A DNA stretch of 64,000 bases from Chrysoporthe austroafricana. Lineage: Eukaryota > Ascomycota > Sordariomycetes > Diaporthales > Cryphonectriaceae. Made by a program: the position numbers and the translations under genes. How positions within the stretch are numbered: the stretch's first letter is position 1; the number at the start of each line of letters is the position of its first letter. This document shows positions 12,001 through 23,545 of this stretch, piece after piece. The stretch spans positions 2,102,383 through 2,166,382 of the forward strand of contig JYIP02000004.1 of NCBI GenBank assembly GCA_001051155.2. Direction: 5' to 3'. The notes under the pieces were generated by a model, which worked only from the letters and a program-made list of their open reading frames with translations, was not told the origin of the DNA and searched no databases.

Positions 12001-15000
12001 CCAGGCGAGGCCATAACATAGTACATCGGTCCCTGGTTTCCTGTTCGGGACCAATTCCGAGACGTTCCAGCCGCAACATGAGTCCGAGTGCTGAGGAGAT
12101 GCTCACTCAAGGCCAGACCAGACACTGTCTGGAGATCCGACCAGAGCTGCATCCATCGTGTGGGCTTGGTCGACCAAGTCCAAGGGCCAATCGCGAACAG
12201 GGGGACGAGGAGCAGGAGGACCTGATGAGGCATCAGTCTCCATGCTGCCGTCAAAACGACGAAATTAGGTTGCCAGATGTGGCGACAAGAGGACCAGGGG
12301 AGGACAGACGGGTCTCCTGATCAGCTCAGGTCAGGTGGCAGACGCCGTGAAGACGGAGGATCCAAGAGAGATCAACGAATACCAGCACCTGCCAGCACCA
12401 TGCTGCCATGGAAAACACGGGTACGTATGCCTGCCTGATCCCAGATGGGTCGAGGTCTCTGCTCGGTTCGGGAGAGGGATGGGTCTCCTCGTGGTGGCCA
12501 GGTACTGGGTGTACGGCTGTGATTCCAAGTTCTGGGCAGCAAGCCACGCCAGCTCGAAGATCTGTCACGAGACATGGTGTTTCACGAGAGGCGTAGCCAC
12601 GGATCAGCGCTCAGCCATGGCAGATGGACGGCTTAGAAGGCTTCGAGAATGCAGAAAGGAAGGGCTTGGGTATCATAGCACTGTGGTGGTATGCATCAGG
12701 CATGGATGTTGGTGGCTGTGGCTATGGCCGTCCCAAGGGGCAAAATTGGTAGGGGGAGGGGGGCGAGTTGTTGAGAAGTGAAGTTGGAAGTTGGAAAGTG
12801 GGAGCGCAGAGCGGGACAGTCTGGTTACCATACTGTACGGCAGCAGCACAGGGTAGGGCAGGGCGGAAGTCATCGGCAGATACCCTAGGACACCCCTGTC
12901 CCACAAGCCCCGGGGAGACTGGTGGGCGGCTGGTGCGCGTGGTGGGGGTGTGGTTTGGGCTTGGCGCCAGGCCTAGTTACAGTTACTAGAGGGAGTAGTA
13001 CGGATTCTGACTCTGGCTGGCACGGCTGGCTTGGCACCCACGCACCTTGGGCTTCGACTTGCCCCTCGGCCTTCTGGGTTCTATTTTTGGGCCCTACTAG
13101 AGTATGTTGCAGAGGTACAGTATGTACAGTACCATGCTATGTAATAGCACTAATGTAGCGCAGGAGCAAAGAGCCCAGACCACCATTCATCCCCACCACC
13201 ATCCTCAACCACTCCCAAAATCTGTACCCTCCGCCAACATCCGCTCCCCAGCCGCCCAAGCCGCCAGCTCTACCGTCTCTTGCCGCACCACCACCACCAC
13301 CCACCCTCCTCCTTCGACAGTGATACTCGCGTGAAGTCTTCACATGAATGCGCACTTTCTGATCACTTGACACATCGTCCCTGCAAGCCGCCCAAACTCG
13401 TCACTTGTGATGCCGAATAGCCAAACGGCCTGCGACCTGCAGCCGCGCCATGGGTCCCTTGCGTGCGCTCGCCGTTGAGAAAAGAGGCCGCCGTTGCAAG
13501 CCGGCGCCCTTTGGAGGGGCCGCTATTTCTTCATGGTTCCGGAGTGGTCAATGCATCGTCAACCCTGTGGCCACCATCGCTCTTCACTCTGGGTCTGAGC
13601 CACCACAGCCTGCATACCAGGCAGTCCTGACCCGAGCTTGTCCATGGCACCCCGTGTTGTCCCTACCGTGAGGCAGGGACAACGTCTCGACGCAGCAGAT
13701 CCACGGGGGGTGTTTCGTTTCAGCCGTCAACCGTATCAGACCCAGCATTGCTGGTCCTGTACACAGTCCTGCCGGCATGCAATATCTGCCTCAGTCTGCA
13801 GTCCAGAGGCAGGCAGAGCCGGATGCTCGACAGACCGCGGCCTATACAGCTGTCGGCTACTAAGGTATGACACCCTTCCCACCAGCGGGCCGGAGCACCC
13901 GGTTACGCGTCCAGGGCATCTAACGCCCGCTGGCCCGTTTCGCCCGCTGCAGGATTTTCCCAAAACGTCCGAGACCACATCTTAGTGTGTCGTCCGCTGT
14001 GACCTAGAAGCCGGTGCTCAGACCATGCGGCTCACACAGACAAGCCGCTAGACAACCTGAATGGGTATCGAGGCCGTGCGCATGGTCTGAGGATGGAGCT
14101 TAACATCATGATATCATCAAGAGCCCCAGCACTCACACCCGGACAAATACCCAAGACATACAATATGAGCGGCCACTTTTGTCGTCTACTGCGATACGCC
14201 CGCCCACCACCTCTTGACTCACACCTCCTCCCTGGAGGCGCGTCGAGATCGGCCCAGGGGGTGGTATGGAACCTCATGGCGGGGCGTCACGGCGGCTCTA
14301 TACTGTGGGGTGCAGACTAGGGGCTGAGCGATCGCCCCAACCCAGCGAGAGAGTCGCCTCGATGCGAGGCTTCATGACTGTGGCGCAGCCCGCAGAGGCA
14401 GGGCACTGGTCTGCCGGCATCTCCAAGAGGACTAACCTTAGATCAGTAATATTTGCTGCTCGTTGGCCCCTTTCGCCGCCGCATTGCTGATGCACACGGA
14501 GGAAACTTGCAGGCTCGAGTCTGTCGGTTGACGGGATCAAGTCATGGGTCGCCGCTGTTCGCTTTCCCATGGGTTTCGCCCGGCCATGATCCTTGACAAG
14601 CTGAAAGCTCGCGGGCGGATGCATGCAGCATGAAGAGGACGGCGTAGATCACCCGCGCGTCCTGTAAGTAGCATAGCATGTCCTCCGTAACCTGCAGGGG
14701 CGAACCTTTTTCCTGGGTCGCGTCGAACCATGCCACGAAACATTGTTTGCCTTCCTATAATTGACGGACAATATTCGTGTCCCAAAACTTAGTCCCTTTT
14801 CGACCGGCGCATACCGCGTCATATCATGCACGCGTTGAGGCTGCCCGAGTGAGTACCTGGGCCGGAGGTATCGAGACTTCTGAGAAGAGGCGAGAAAGTC
14901 GACGTGTACAGAATGAAACAAGCAATGCTTGCCACGAGACGTCATCGCCGAGGCAGGGCGCTCACCGACCCATCGGGTCGGTTCTTGGTGTCTTAGATCT

Positions 15001-16189
15001 CCGACTGCACCTTCCAGGCTTCAGTCTCCAAGCTGACGGGTTCACACACGCGGTGGCTGGTCGCTTTGTCACCGCTGCAGACCGCCCCTCGCCTCCTGGG
15101 AGGATCTAGCTGGTGGTCCTCACGGCAGCTCTTGCTCGCCCCAACAGCCCAGGGCACGACGCATTGTACGAAGGAACCAGCAACGTTGACGATGTCATCA
15201 ATTCTCAGGCCACGTCGATGCCCCACACGACGGTTTGAGGGCCAGCTCATCGGCTGCCTCCCGTGTTCAGGGGCTGCCAGGTTTTGACGCGAGGCCGCCG
15301 TGGGAAACGGCTGGGTCGTTTCGCAGCTCTTGGAAGGACACCCGGAACATTGACCGGCGCGCGAGGCGATTTTCACCTCGAGCAGACATCTTCTCACGAG
15401 TCTGGTCTCAAGGTGACTCAGACTCACGTCCCACTTTCCACCAGCCGAACAATGTCGGGCCCGGTCAGGTCTAATTATAGCATGCCACAGTCACGGACAG
15501 ATCTGGCTCTGAACTGAATATCAGGGTAGTTTGCGCCTTGGATGAGACTACTATACCGTCCCAAAAGGCCGATGCAGACATCTGCGATTGTGTGAACAGA
15601 CGAGACGATAGACTCGACAGCAATCTCCCTGAGGTCCCGGCTGCATCGGCAGCCTCGTCATGCGCACAGGACGTTTCTCGCCCGGTTTGAGAGGAAGGGA
15701 TTACTCTTCGGGATGCTCGTCACCTCTGATCTAGAATAGATTTCAACATGATGAAGGAGCTGTCTAAATTGAGAAGCTTTAATCCGTCTTGGGTAAGACT
15801 AGATCTGGAGAAACGTGGGGGCGGTCATGCTGCCGACCTGTCAAACAATCATGATGAAACGCTAGGGCCACTGCTTATTCTCCATGACCGAAATGAAAGG
15901 GTTCAGACCAGCAGCCTCAACTTTCCTCTTGTGACAATCACCGCCGACGTCAAGTCTTGCTCGAGGCTGAGAGACGGTCTACTCCACGTAATCCACGATC
16001 TATCCCGAGTCAAGTCGCAGCCTTCAGCCTCGTCTGTACGCCATCCCAGTCGGGCGGCCCCAGCAACGACGTCAAGCTCCCGCACGTCATCGAGACAAGC
16101 CCCTCTACCCCTGAGCTTGCTTGCTCAAGGCCATGAGCCATCAACGACCCTCGACCTCCCGATAGTCTCCTCGAAACCCAATCTCGACC
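9099..16189. other. long gene-poor intergenic stretch
   Basis: About 7 kb with no supportable gene. Open frames are short (mostly under 165 codons), lack recognisable domains and lie on top of each other on both strands. Simple-sequence composition appears near 12745-12970 (G-rich) and 13180-13330 (CCA/CAC-rich). The last few hundred bases are likely promoter and 5' leader of the gene starting at 16190. An open frame at 15748-16920 overlaps that gene in another frame and is not credited. Two overlapping minus-strand frames at 11557-12254 are somewhat hydrophobic but resemble nothing I know. Confidence 0.6.
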
Positions 16190-19100
16190 ATGGCCGACCC
16201 CGGCGGAGCAGCTGCTCCCTCTGCTGCCTCCAAGACCGACGCCTCCAATCCACCCGCGCCCACCGCCACGACCTCCCGCAGCCCAGCGATCCCCGTTGGC
16301 CTGAACGAAGCCGCCCTCGACTCCCCGACCTTCCGGTGTGCCGCGGTCCACTTTGCCGACCAGATCGAGCTCGTCGAGCGATGGCTCGAGGGATACGTGC
16401 GGTCCTCGACGAAGGTGTCGCACGACATCCTCGCGCTCGAGGAGACCATCAGTGCGTACCTGCGACAGACCATCCCGACGGGGCTGGACGGGCTCATCGA
16501 CCCGGACTATGCGCTCCTCTCCCTCAAGCGCGTCGGGGATGCGCAGAAGGACTGGTGGGGCCAGATCCTCGGTGTGATGCGGCGCATGGACGGGCTCGCC
16601 GCGGAGCCGATCCGGAGCTTCCTGGGCGGCGAGCTGCGGACGTTCAAAGAGTCGAGGAAGAGCCTGGACGCCGCGCAGAGGACTTTCGATACCGCGCTGG
16701 CCCGGTACGTCGCACAGAGCAAGACCAAGGAGCCCTCATCCCTGCGGGAGGATGCGTTCGCCGTGTACGAGACGCGCAAGGCCTACCTGAAGGCCTCCAT
16801 GGACTACTGCCAGCTCGCGCCGCAGGTCCGCTTCACCCTCGACAAGCTGCTTGTGCGCGTCGCCTCGGACATCTGGAAGGAGATGAGGAGGTGGCGCGAC
16901 GTAACATTTGGGTCGAATAGGTTCGCGGACGAGATGGACCGTATCCGGGGCTGGTCGAAGGAGATGGAGGCCAGCGAGGCGGTGTTCAAGCGTGAGCTGC
17001 AGGCCGCCAGGCGAGATGTCGGCGAGAACGCCGTGGCGACGTTCAAGCCATCCAGGGAGTTGGAGGACTACAGCTCGTCGACAGTTGCGTTCTTAGGGTC
17101 TAGGGGTCCTGTGAACGTACAGCCCAAGGACGACAAAGCTGTTATCTCGGAGAAGCAGGGCTGGCTGTTCCTCAAGAGTATTAGCGGAAAACCTGCGAGG
17201 ACGACCTGGATCAGACGGTGGTACTACTGCCGCAATGGCATTTTCGGATGGCTGGTTCAGGGGCCGCAGGGCGTCTTGCAGGGCGACGAGATTGGGGTGC
17301 TGCTCTGCAATACGCGCCCTGCAGTCGGGGAAGAGCGACGCTTCTGCTTTGAGATCAAGACCAAGTCACAGAACATCATGCTTCAGGCCGAGACGCAGGG
17401 AGAGTTGCAGGAGTGGCTTGAGGTCTTCGAGGTGGCGAAGAAGCAGGCGTTCGACGCCAGCGCAGACCGCGATACCAAAGGGCTGACAGGAGGGATCGAT
17501 CCGGCATTCGCCATCACCCCGCCGACGATCCCCGAGTTCTCAGCAAAGAGTATCGAAGGCCTTGAAGAGGGCGCGCACTTAGAGAGGAGCGGAACTCTGC
17601 CTGTACCCGGCACGGACGCCGGACGCGCCAGCTCTGATGTCGGCGGTGTCGGCGCGGCTCCTCGCCGCTCTGTCACGGGTCTAGCACGGGACATTGCCCG
17701 AGATCTCCCCCGCGAGGAGGGTGAGTCCGGCAGGGAACACGCCGCGCGCATCATGCAGAGGATCGAGCTTCATAGGAGACAGGCCTTCGGAGGCGGTGGC
17801 GATTCCGGTATCGCAGGCTTGATCAATTCTAGCTCTAATCTCCTGCCAGGTTACGCGGCTTATAACGCCTCTGTCACCAACCTGGCAGCCGGCGCTTCGC
17901 CGAGGTTGCAGCCCCTTGAAGATATGAAGCACAGCAGCCTTGCGCCGTCCACACTTGCAAAAGCCCCCACGTCAACATTTCTTACCAGAGCCGCTGTGTC
18001 TGCGAGCGCAGGGCGGACTGTGGGTGCAGACAGCAATCCTAGTCTGCCGACAGCCGTGGTTGCGAACTACTGGGGAAGCATTCCCTGGAGTTCTCTCTAC
18101 GCATCCAGGGAGGATGACACGAAGTTCCTTAGGCTGGACGATGACCCCCTAGTCTCGGCGCAGACACAGATTGTGCCTGCTAGCGGCGACAGTGATGCGG
18201 CCCCGACTCATCGCAAGACTCTCAGCAGCGGGGCTAATGTTTCTTCTTCTGACATCCGAACTCCTCAGACGGCGACCGGTGAGACCTTTCCGCCAAAATA
18301 TCCGAATGAGCTCAAGGCGCACCATCCACAGTTCAGGCTACTGTTCCCTAATGTGCCGCTTGAGGAGAAACTGGTCATGGTGTTCAATGCGGCCTGGACG
18401 AGCACGGTAGCCGAGGGCTCTAGTGCCAGCAAGGGCATGATGGGCAACGGCCGCATCTACGTTACCTCCGACACTATGTATTTCTACGGACAACAGATGG
18501 GTCTAGTCATTGCATACACGCTCAGCCTGGACATCATCTCAGAAGTCACTGCGGCGCCGGGCAAGGATTGCGACTTCATCTACTTGCACCTCAGCCAGAA
18601 CATGAACAATACCGGGCTTACTAGGATCATCATCAAGACATTCTTGCTAGATCTACACCTACTTCACTCCCGGCTAAATCTTCTCGTTGACGATCTGCAA
18701 TCCGAAGAGCCGATGAACACTTCAGAACTCATCACGGCTCTGACAAATTTGGAGACTGAACAGTACGAGAAGAAGAGCCCTAGTGCGGAGAGCTGGGAGG
18801 AGGTCGCCTCAAATACACCTATGGATGATGGCACTGCCTCCGGTAGGCCAGTATTCAAGAGCGTCTATAACACCAGAGACAGGTCAGCACGTCCAGTGCG
18901 AAAACCAGTGCCCAAATTCCAGCTTCCCACACACCCAGTCGTTTACGAACCGGAAGACATGGGCGAACCAGTCGAAGAGCGCCACTTCGAGCTCAGCTCC
19001 AAAGGCTGCTTCCATGTACTCTTCGGCGACAAGTCTTTCATCTTCCCCAAGCTCTATTTCGAGCGGCGCGCCAAGGAGATCGCGCAAGGACCCTGGCAGC

Positions 19101-20494
19101 TGATGGACCACGGCAAGATGAGCCGTGAGTTCAAATTCAAAGTGGGAACGTTTGGCATTGTCGCATACGCAAAGAAGAACGCCGAAAAAGACGTGGTCGA
19201 CCAACAGATTATCGACGTATTCAGCGACCACTTCACCTACGTCGTCACATATATCAAGACGCCCTGGCATCTCCCGCACTCGTCCTCGTTCAAGATCATC
19301 ACCAAGGTCGTCATCACGCACGTCGCCAAGTCCAAGTGCAAGCTTGCCCTGTATACAAAAGTGGAGTGGTCTAAGAAGCCGCCTCTGTCCAAAGCGCTCG
19401 TGCAGCGGCAGGCCCTGGAGGACGCGCGGCGCGACACGGAGGAACTCGCCGACGTAGCGACGGACCAGGTGCGCAAGCTGGGCCCGCACAGCCGAACCAA
19501 GAGAGCGATCCAGGTATACGGCAACATCGGCCAGCAGAAGCAGGTAGTCATCTTCACGCCGGGCGAGACACAGGAGGATGGCACGGCCGTGATGCCCGGT
19601 AAGAAAAGCCAGAAAATGATCCGCCCACGCACGTTGACGGAGATGGTGCTGGAGACGCTGAGGAGTATTCTGGAAAGTGTAGCGACGAGTCTGCTGATGT
19701 GGACCTTTGCCGGTCTGAGGAAGATCTTCAGCGTGGTCACTGCGCATAGGGTGATATTGGGGGCGCTGGTGCTGAGCTTGCTTACCAACGCGGTGTTCAC
19801 TGGCCGCGAAGGGTCGACCTGGTGGACGGAGAGGAGCGCGGCGAAGTTCATGATTCGCATTGGGGTCGGTCCAAATACCATGATGAGCAAGGCCGTCTAT
19901 ATCGCGGACTTGGATGAGGCAGTGCTGGGATCCGTGGTCGCCGCGCCAGAGGGTGGTAGTGAATGGTCTGTCAACTCTTTCCCTTATCCATGCAGCTCTA
20001 TCACTAATTCCCGACTCTCTAGCTACGACACCTTCCGTTCCATCATGAACAACACCTCACTAGACTCACCGTACGAGGAGGCCGGTGCCACTCTCTCCTC
20101 AAGCAACAGCAAGGCCACAGCACGGCGACTCCGCCGCACGCGACAGAGACTAGGCTCGTACCGCCATGATCTCCTCGTCGCCATGCGTGTGGTCAACAAA
20201 ATCGAGAAGGAGATGATCCAAAGCGAGTGGGAGAACTGGCTCCTGGACGAGAATCTGCGGTGTGAGCAGGTGAAGATGATGCTGTCTGACCACGACAACA
20301 ATATCTCCAGCGCGAACAGCAGCAGTAAGACGGTCAGCATCACGAGCGCCGGACCTAGCGCGCAAAAGGTCATGCGGCCTATTGATGAGAAGAGGATCGC
20401 GTCGCTGAAGCAGTGGCATAGCGAGTATTGTGGCAGTTGCAGGGTGGAGAAGGACAAGATTTTGGAGACTAGGATGAAGATGGTGGATGCATGA
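16190..20494 (+). CDS. SIP3: Sip3/Ysp1-type LAM family protein (BAR-PH-GRAM-VASt)
   Basis: A 1434-codon frame starts at an ATG in good context (gaccATGGCC). Domain order matches yeast Lam1/Ysp1 and Lam3/Sip3. A BAR-like helical region (about 45-290) opens with FADQIELVERWLEGYVRS. A PH domain (about 320-420) has QGWLFLKSISGK and TTWIRRWYYCRNG. A GRAM domain (about 715-830) has FRLLFPNVPLEEKL and MMGNGRIYVTSDTMYFYG. A VASt domain (about 930-1070) contains KLYFERRAKEIAQG. A membrane anchor (HRVILGALVLSLLTNAVF, about 1185-1203) precedes a charged C-terminal part. Family members sit at ER-plasma membrane contacts, and VASt domains carry sterols between bilayers; sterol transport here is inferred from family. 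Bases 19966-20022 are probably a 57-nt in-frame intron (donor gtctgt, CTAAT, acceptor ctctctag). Removing it yields ECYDTFRS, closer to the family, and a 1415-residue protein. Confidence 0.93.
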   Translation: MADPGGAAAPSAASKTDASNPPAPTATTSRSPAIPVGLNEAALDSPTFRCAAVHFADQIELVERWLEGYVRSSTKVSHDILALEETISAYLRQTIPTGLDGLIDPDYALLSLKRVGDAQKDWWGQILGVMRRMDGLAAEPIRSFLGGELRTFKESRKSLDAAQRTFDTALARYVAQSKTKEPSSLREDAFAVYETRKAYLKASMDYCQLAPQVRFTLDKLLVRVASDIWKEMRRWRDVTFGSNRFADEMDRIRGWSKEMEASEAVFKRELQAARRDVGENAVATFKPSRELEDYSSSTVAFLGSRGPVNVQPKDDKAVISEKQGWLFLKSISGKPARTTWIRRWYYCRNGIFGWLVQGPQGVLQGDEIGVLLCNTRPAVGEERRFCFEIKTKSQNIMLQAETQGELQEWLEVFEVAKKQAFDASADRDTKGLTGGIDPAFAITPPTIPEFSAKSIEGLEEGAHLERSGTLPVPGTDAGRASSDVGGVGAAPRRSVTGLARDIARDLPREEGESGREHAARIMQRIELHRRQAFGGGGDSGIAGLINSSSNLLPGYAAYNASVTNLAAGASPRLQPLEDMKHSSLAPSTLAKAPTSTFLTRAAVSASAGRTVGADSNPSLPTAVVANYWGSIPWSSLYASREDDTKFLRLDDDPLVSAQTQIVPASGDSDAAPTHRKTLSSGANVSSSDIRTPQTATGETFPPKYPNELKAHHPQFRLLFPNVPLEEKLVMVFNAAWTSTVAEGSSASKGMMGNGRIYVTSDTMYFYGQQMGLVIAYTLSLDIISEVTAAPGKDCDFIYLHLSQNMNNTGLTRIIIKTFLLDLHLLHSRLNLLVDDLQSEEPMNTSELITALTNLETEQYEKKSPSAESWEEVASNTPMDDGTASGRPVFKSVYNTRDRSARPVRKPVPKFQLPTHPVVYEPEDMGEPVEERHFELSSKGCFHVLFGDKSFIFPKLYFERRAKEIAQGPWQLMDHGKMSREFKFKVGTFGIVAYAKKNAEKDVVDQQIIDVFSDHFTYVVTYIKTPWHLPHSSSFKIITKVVITHVAKSKCKLALYTKVEWSKKPPLSKALVQRQALEDARRDTEELADVATDQVRKLGPHSRTKRAIQVYGNIGQQKQVVIFTPGETQEDGTAVMPGKKSQKMIRPRTLTEMVLETLRSILESVATSLLMWTFAGLRKIFSVVTAHRVILGALVLSLLTNAVFTGREGSTWWTERSAAKFMIRIGVGPNTMMSKAVYIADLDEAVLGSVVAAPEGGSEWSVNSFPYPCSSITNSRLSSYDTFRSIMNNTSLDSPYEEAGATLSSSNSKATARRLRRTRQRLGSYRHDLLVAMRVVNKIEKEMIQSEWENWLLDENLRCEQVKMMLSDHDNNISSANSSSKTVSITSAGPSAQKVMRPIDEKRIASLKQWHSEYCGSCRVEKDKILETRMKMVDA

Positions 20495-21107
20495 ACATTA
20501 TTACTGGATCTTGATCATTAAAAAGGAACAGGATAGAAGGACTGGTAAAGATGGTGAGCGGGAGCATACGGAGTGATACTGGTGCTTTTCTGCATTACTG
20601 ATCATCCGGCACAAAGTACACAGATACCCCATCTTGATAAGAAAGTGTTCTTTATTAGTTTATTCTCTCAATACATCATCCTGACTGTGGATTATCACAT
20701 CAGTCGTGGACTGTCATACCTTGCGGCCATTATCGAGAATTCTGCATCGCTTCAGACGCAATAATTGCCATTGAGAGATGGCACCCGCCCAGCGGACTCG
20801 GTTTCCCTAGAGTAACACGAATTGCCACGGAAGATTACTCTCAAGAGGTGGCCTCCCTCAGGAATGATTCCTTCGTAGTGGTGGGCGGCGATCCCTGTTG
20901 CAATCCTGGCAGTGGCTCGCATATACGTATGCTTCACCTCAGAACGCTAAGCATTTTTCTGAGAGGTTCGTACTGCTCTGACAAGCCCAGTGATTCATAC
21001 ATATAATGACCGTTATTTCAGATCTCAAGTAGAGATGCGTTTCTTAGTCTCTTCAACGTTGAATGCACCATTCGGTCACCATCCACTCCCCTTAGGCGCA
21101 CAACAAG
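20495..21107. other. intergenic, 3' flank of the LAM gene
   Basis: About 600 bases with no gene seen. It should hold the 3' untranslated region of the upstream gene and what was once the promoter of the dead phosphoesterase that follows. Confidence 0.5.
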
Positions 21108-22201
21108 ATGGCAGCTCTCGCAATTTCACTCATTCTCTAGCTTGCTGTCACTTCTATTCAGATGTCCCTAGTTAGGGGCTACGTCAACACCAGCACCGAG
21201 ATTGGCCCACTAGAATTCCGAGCTGATGGCACCTTTCAGATCACGGTGTTTGAGGACCTACGACAGCGACTTCAACCTCTCCCGCCAGCACCTCTGGGAG
21301 AAAGAGCGACAGTGGGCAACTCACGCACAGGGAACATGGTCCAGGGTGAGTCGGCGGGCGTCTCGAACTACTACCTCCCCGTGTACAACTCTAGCTGCGC
21401 CGGCGACGGGGGGGACCTGTGTACGCCTGTGCTAATCCTGTGGTTCTTCGACAGCCGCGGTGGGAACTACTACCAGGAGGTCGACAACGAGGGCATGGCG
21501 GTGCCACAGCCATGTTGGGTGGACGAGAGCGTCGCGGTGTGGTCCAGCAGCACACTGAAGTTCGCTCAAACCTACAGCAAGATGATTCCCTCGCTGGCCT
21601 TTGTGCACATACTCGTGGAGGCCTCACAGGCTTTACAGCTAGAGAAGGGTGTGAGCCCCAAATACCAGCCTAGGGCCAATGATGACAATCCTCTTGCGAG
21701 CCAGGCGTAAGGGTGGTGTGCGAACGGAACTCTGGGCTGCGCCTATGGAGGCCAAGACATGCCGTTTATGGAGGCTCTAGTCGCGACGGAGGGACTATCA
21801 GGCGTCTTATCGGGGTATGATCATGGTGAGGGTCTCATAACCTCCGTCCCTAACCCTTATGTCGCTTGGTACTGACTATGGATCACCGTTGAGGCGACAT
21901 CTGGTGCTACAAGTGGGAGGGCGCCTTGACAGGCCTGAACTTGTCGGGCAACGGGCTCAACCTATGCTTCGGTCAGCACACTGGCTACGGTAGCTATGGC
22001 CATGGGATCAGGGGCTCGATGCAGATACTGGTGTTGGAGGAGCAGCTGAAGGAGTTTGCTGTCGACACGTGGATCTGAGCAGAGGACGCGAGCGTGATTG
22101 GTGCTGTGACGCTCAACTCGACATACGGATCGGACTCCTATGCTGCGACGCCGGATGAGGACACTTTTTGTCAACTTGCATCTACTCCTCATGCGGGTAT
22201 A
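21108..22201 (+). pseudogene. broken secreted metallophosphoesterase (Dcr2 / purple-acid-phosphatase-like)
   Basis: Fragments in sequence order match the fungal calcineurin-like phosphoesterase family. They are a signal-peptide-like start (MAALAISLIL, then a TAG at 21138-21140, then LAVTSIQ), FRADGTFQITVFEDL, TYDSDFNLSRQHLWEKE in another frame, GESAGVSNYYLPVYNSS, VLILWFFDSRGG, WVDESVAVWSSS, the GCAYGGQDMPFMEALV block, a GYDHG box and CYKWEGALTGLNLSG. The junction near 21250 joins FEDL directly to DSDFNLS. In intact members this interval carries the first metal ligands, the GD box and the GNH box, so the catalytic core is deleted. The phase shifts again near 21345. A stop lies at 21708-21710, and a TGA at 22076-22078 follows DTWI. 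The last metal box reads GYDH where GHDH is expected. A conventional 68-nt intron (21826-21893) is still visible. No functional enzyme can be made. Confidence 0.88.
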
Positions 22202-22631
22202 TAATCTAGGGTTCTGGGCACATTTGACTCACTATAGATCCTAGATGGACTGTAGCCATCAACGAACTTGATCTTTTGAGCATGAAAATTACGGTGCGTG
22301 GGTGGACGTGAACGTAACGGCGGGTGAATTCAACGGATGATGCCTATCATGGCTAGTAGAAGGACGAATCTACTAGTCGCGAAGTGTGTACTTAAGACAC
22401 ATATTGCAAGGGGTCAAGGAGACAAAAGCGTCTTCAAGACTGCGAAATGTCGCGAAGCAAAGATAGCCGTCTTCAAGGGGAAGGGCGGATAACAGTCTTA
22501 TTTTCTAGAAGACTGACCATGTGCCATGCCATATATCGTATCATACGCATCCCGTTGAAGTGGGGTCACTTAGGTATGGTGAAATCGATCCACTCGAAGG
22601 AGGAGGGAAGGGAGAATGACGCGGGCCGGGG

Positions 22632-22662
<31 letters not shown>

Positions 22663-23545
22663 TCCCCCCCCCCGCGCCCCCCCCCCCCCATCTAAAGACG
22701 GAACCCCCCCCGCCGCCCGTAGGAGAGGAAAAATGGCTAGGGGGCGCAGTGGTCTGTNAGAGGAGGTAAAAAAAAAAGCAAGCGGCCGGGGAAAAAAAAA
22801 AAAAAAAAAAAAAAAAAAACTTCAGCAGCCACGAGGCCCCTAGCCGCATTTGCAGGTCTGAACCCTCCCAGTCCTCCATATGAAGTGGCAAGTGGCCATT
22901 GTGAGAGGTGATTAAAGATTTAGTGTAAGGGGGCAATGGACGAAGTGTAAGAATTGTCAAGATGAGTTGTGAGTTGTCGTCGGTGACTAGGTATTATAGC
23001 CTCATGGGCACATAGGTGACGTCAATCCGAGTATACTGAATTCACATCTCTTGACTACATGCTCTTTGGCACTTACACATGAACTAGCACACCTGAGAGT
23101 CCATCTCAACTACCCATATCATTTGAGAGAGACTCGTGGGCCATTTGGGCTGACCAAGGAGCAGCAGTAACAGGGGCCTGATCGGTCATGATGCACAGTA
23201 GTGAGAGGGTGGAGTGGCTCTGGTCTTCAATCAAACCGGGTGCATTCGTCATATACTCCGTATGTGTATATTGACATACAAGATATCGACACAAATCCAG
23301 TTGCTCACAACTACAAGCGGACAAACAACTCCATCCTTACAGTCCCCGATGAGGACCCAACATGTCTATAGTGTGATTTGTTGCTGGACCGAGGGAAAAC
23401 AAACATCCCGGTGCAGAAGTCTATCCTATCCCATTCCCGCCTGACGCCTGAAAAGATCCAGACATGGGACATCAAGCATTTATTACCACCCTGACAGCCC
23501 ATCATTGGACCTGACTTCTCCCTGCCTTTCTGTGTCTGCTTCTGC
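22202..23545. other. intergenic with a gap-like site
   Basis: No gene seen. The stretch between the dead phosphoesterase and the end of the NADH dehydrogenase contains the poly-A/poly-C site at 22624-22822, described separately. Confidence 0.6.
22624..22822. repeat. duplicated gap edges: GGCCGGGG-A(28-29)-CTTC twice around an N
   Basis: The block GGCCGGGG, a run of 29 A, then CTTC occurs at 22624-22664. The same block with 28 A and CTTC recurs at 22784-22823. Between them lie C-rich homopolymers and an undetermined base at 22758. The repeated edge suggests that two contig ends overlap here but were joined without merging, so about 160 bases may be artefact. Confidence 0.75.

Noticed and set aside
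11557..12254. Two overlapping minus-strand frames with hydrophobic stretches
   Set aside because: They are in different phases and I see no splice sites or conserved motif linking them into a membrane protein.
15748..16920. 390-codon plus-strand open frame overlapping the start of the Sip3-type gene
   Set aside because: Its second half is another frame of a clearly conserved BAR-domain coding region and becomes Arg/Pro-rich nonsense there; its first half has no domain.
18884..19747. 287-codon minus-strand open frame
   Set aside because: It is the mirror of the VASt region of the Sip3-type protein.
22541..22960. 139-codon minus-strand frame crossing an undetermined base
   Set aside because: It consists of Phe and Gly homopolymers translated from poly-T/poly-G at a likely assembly join.
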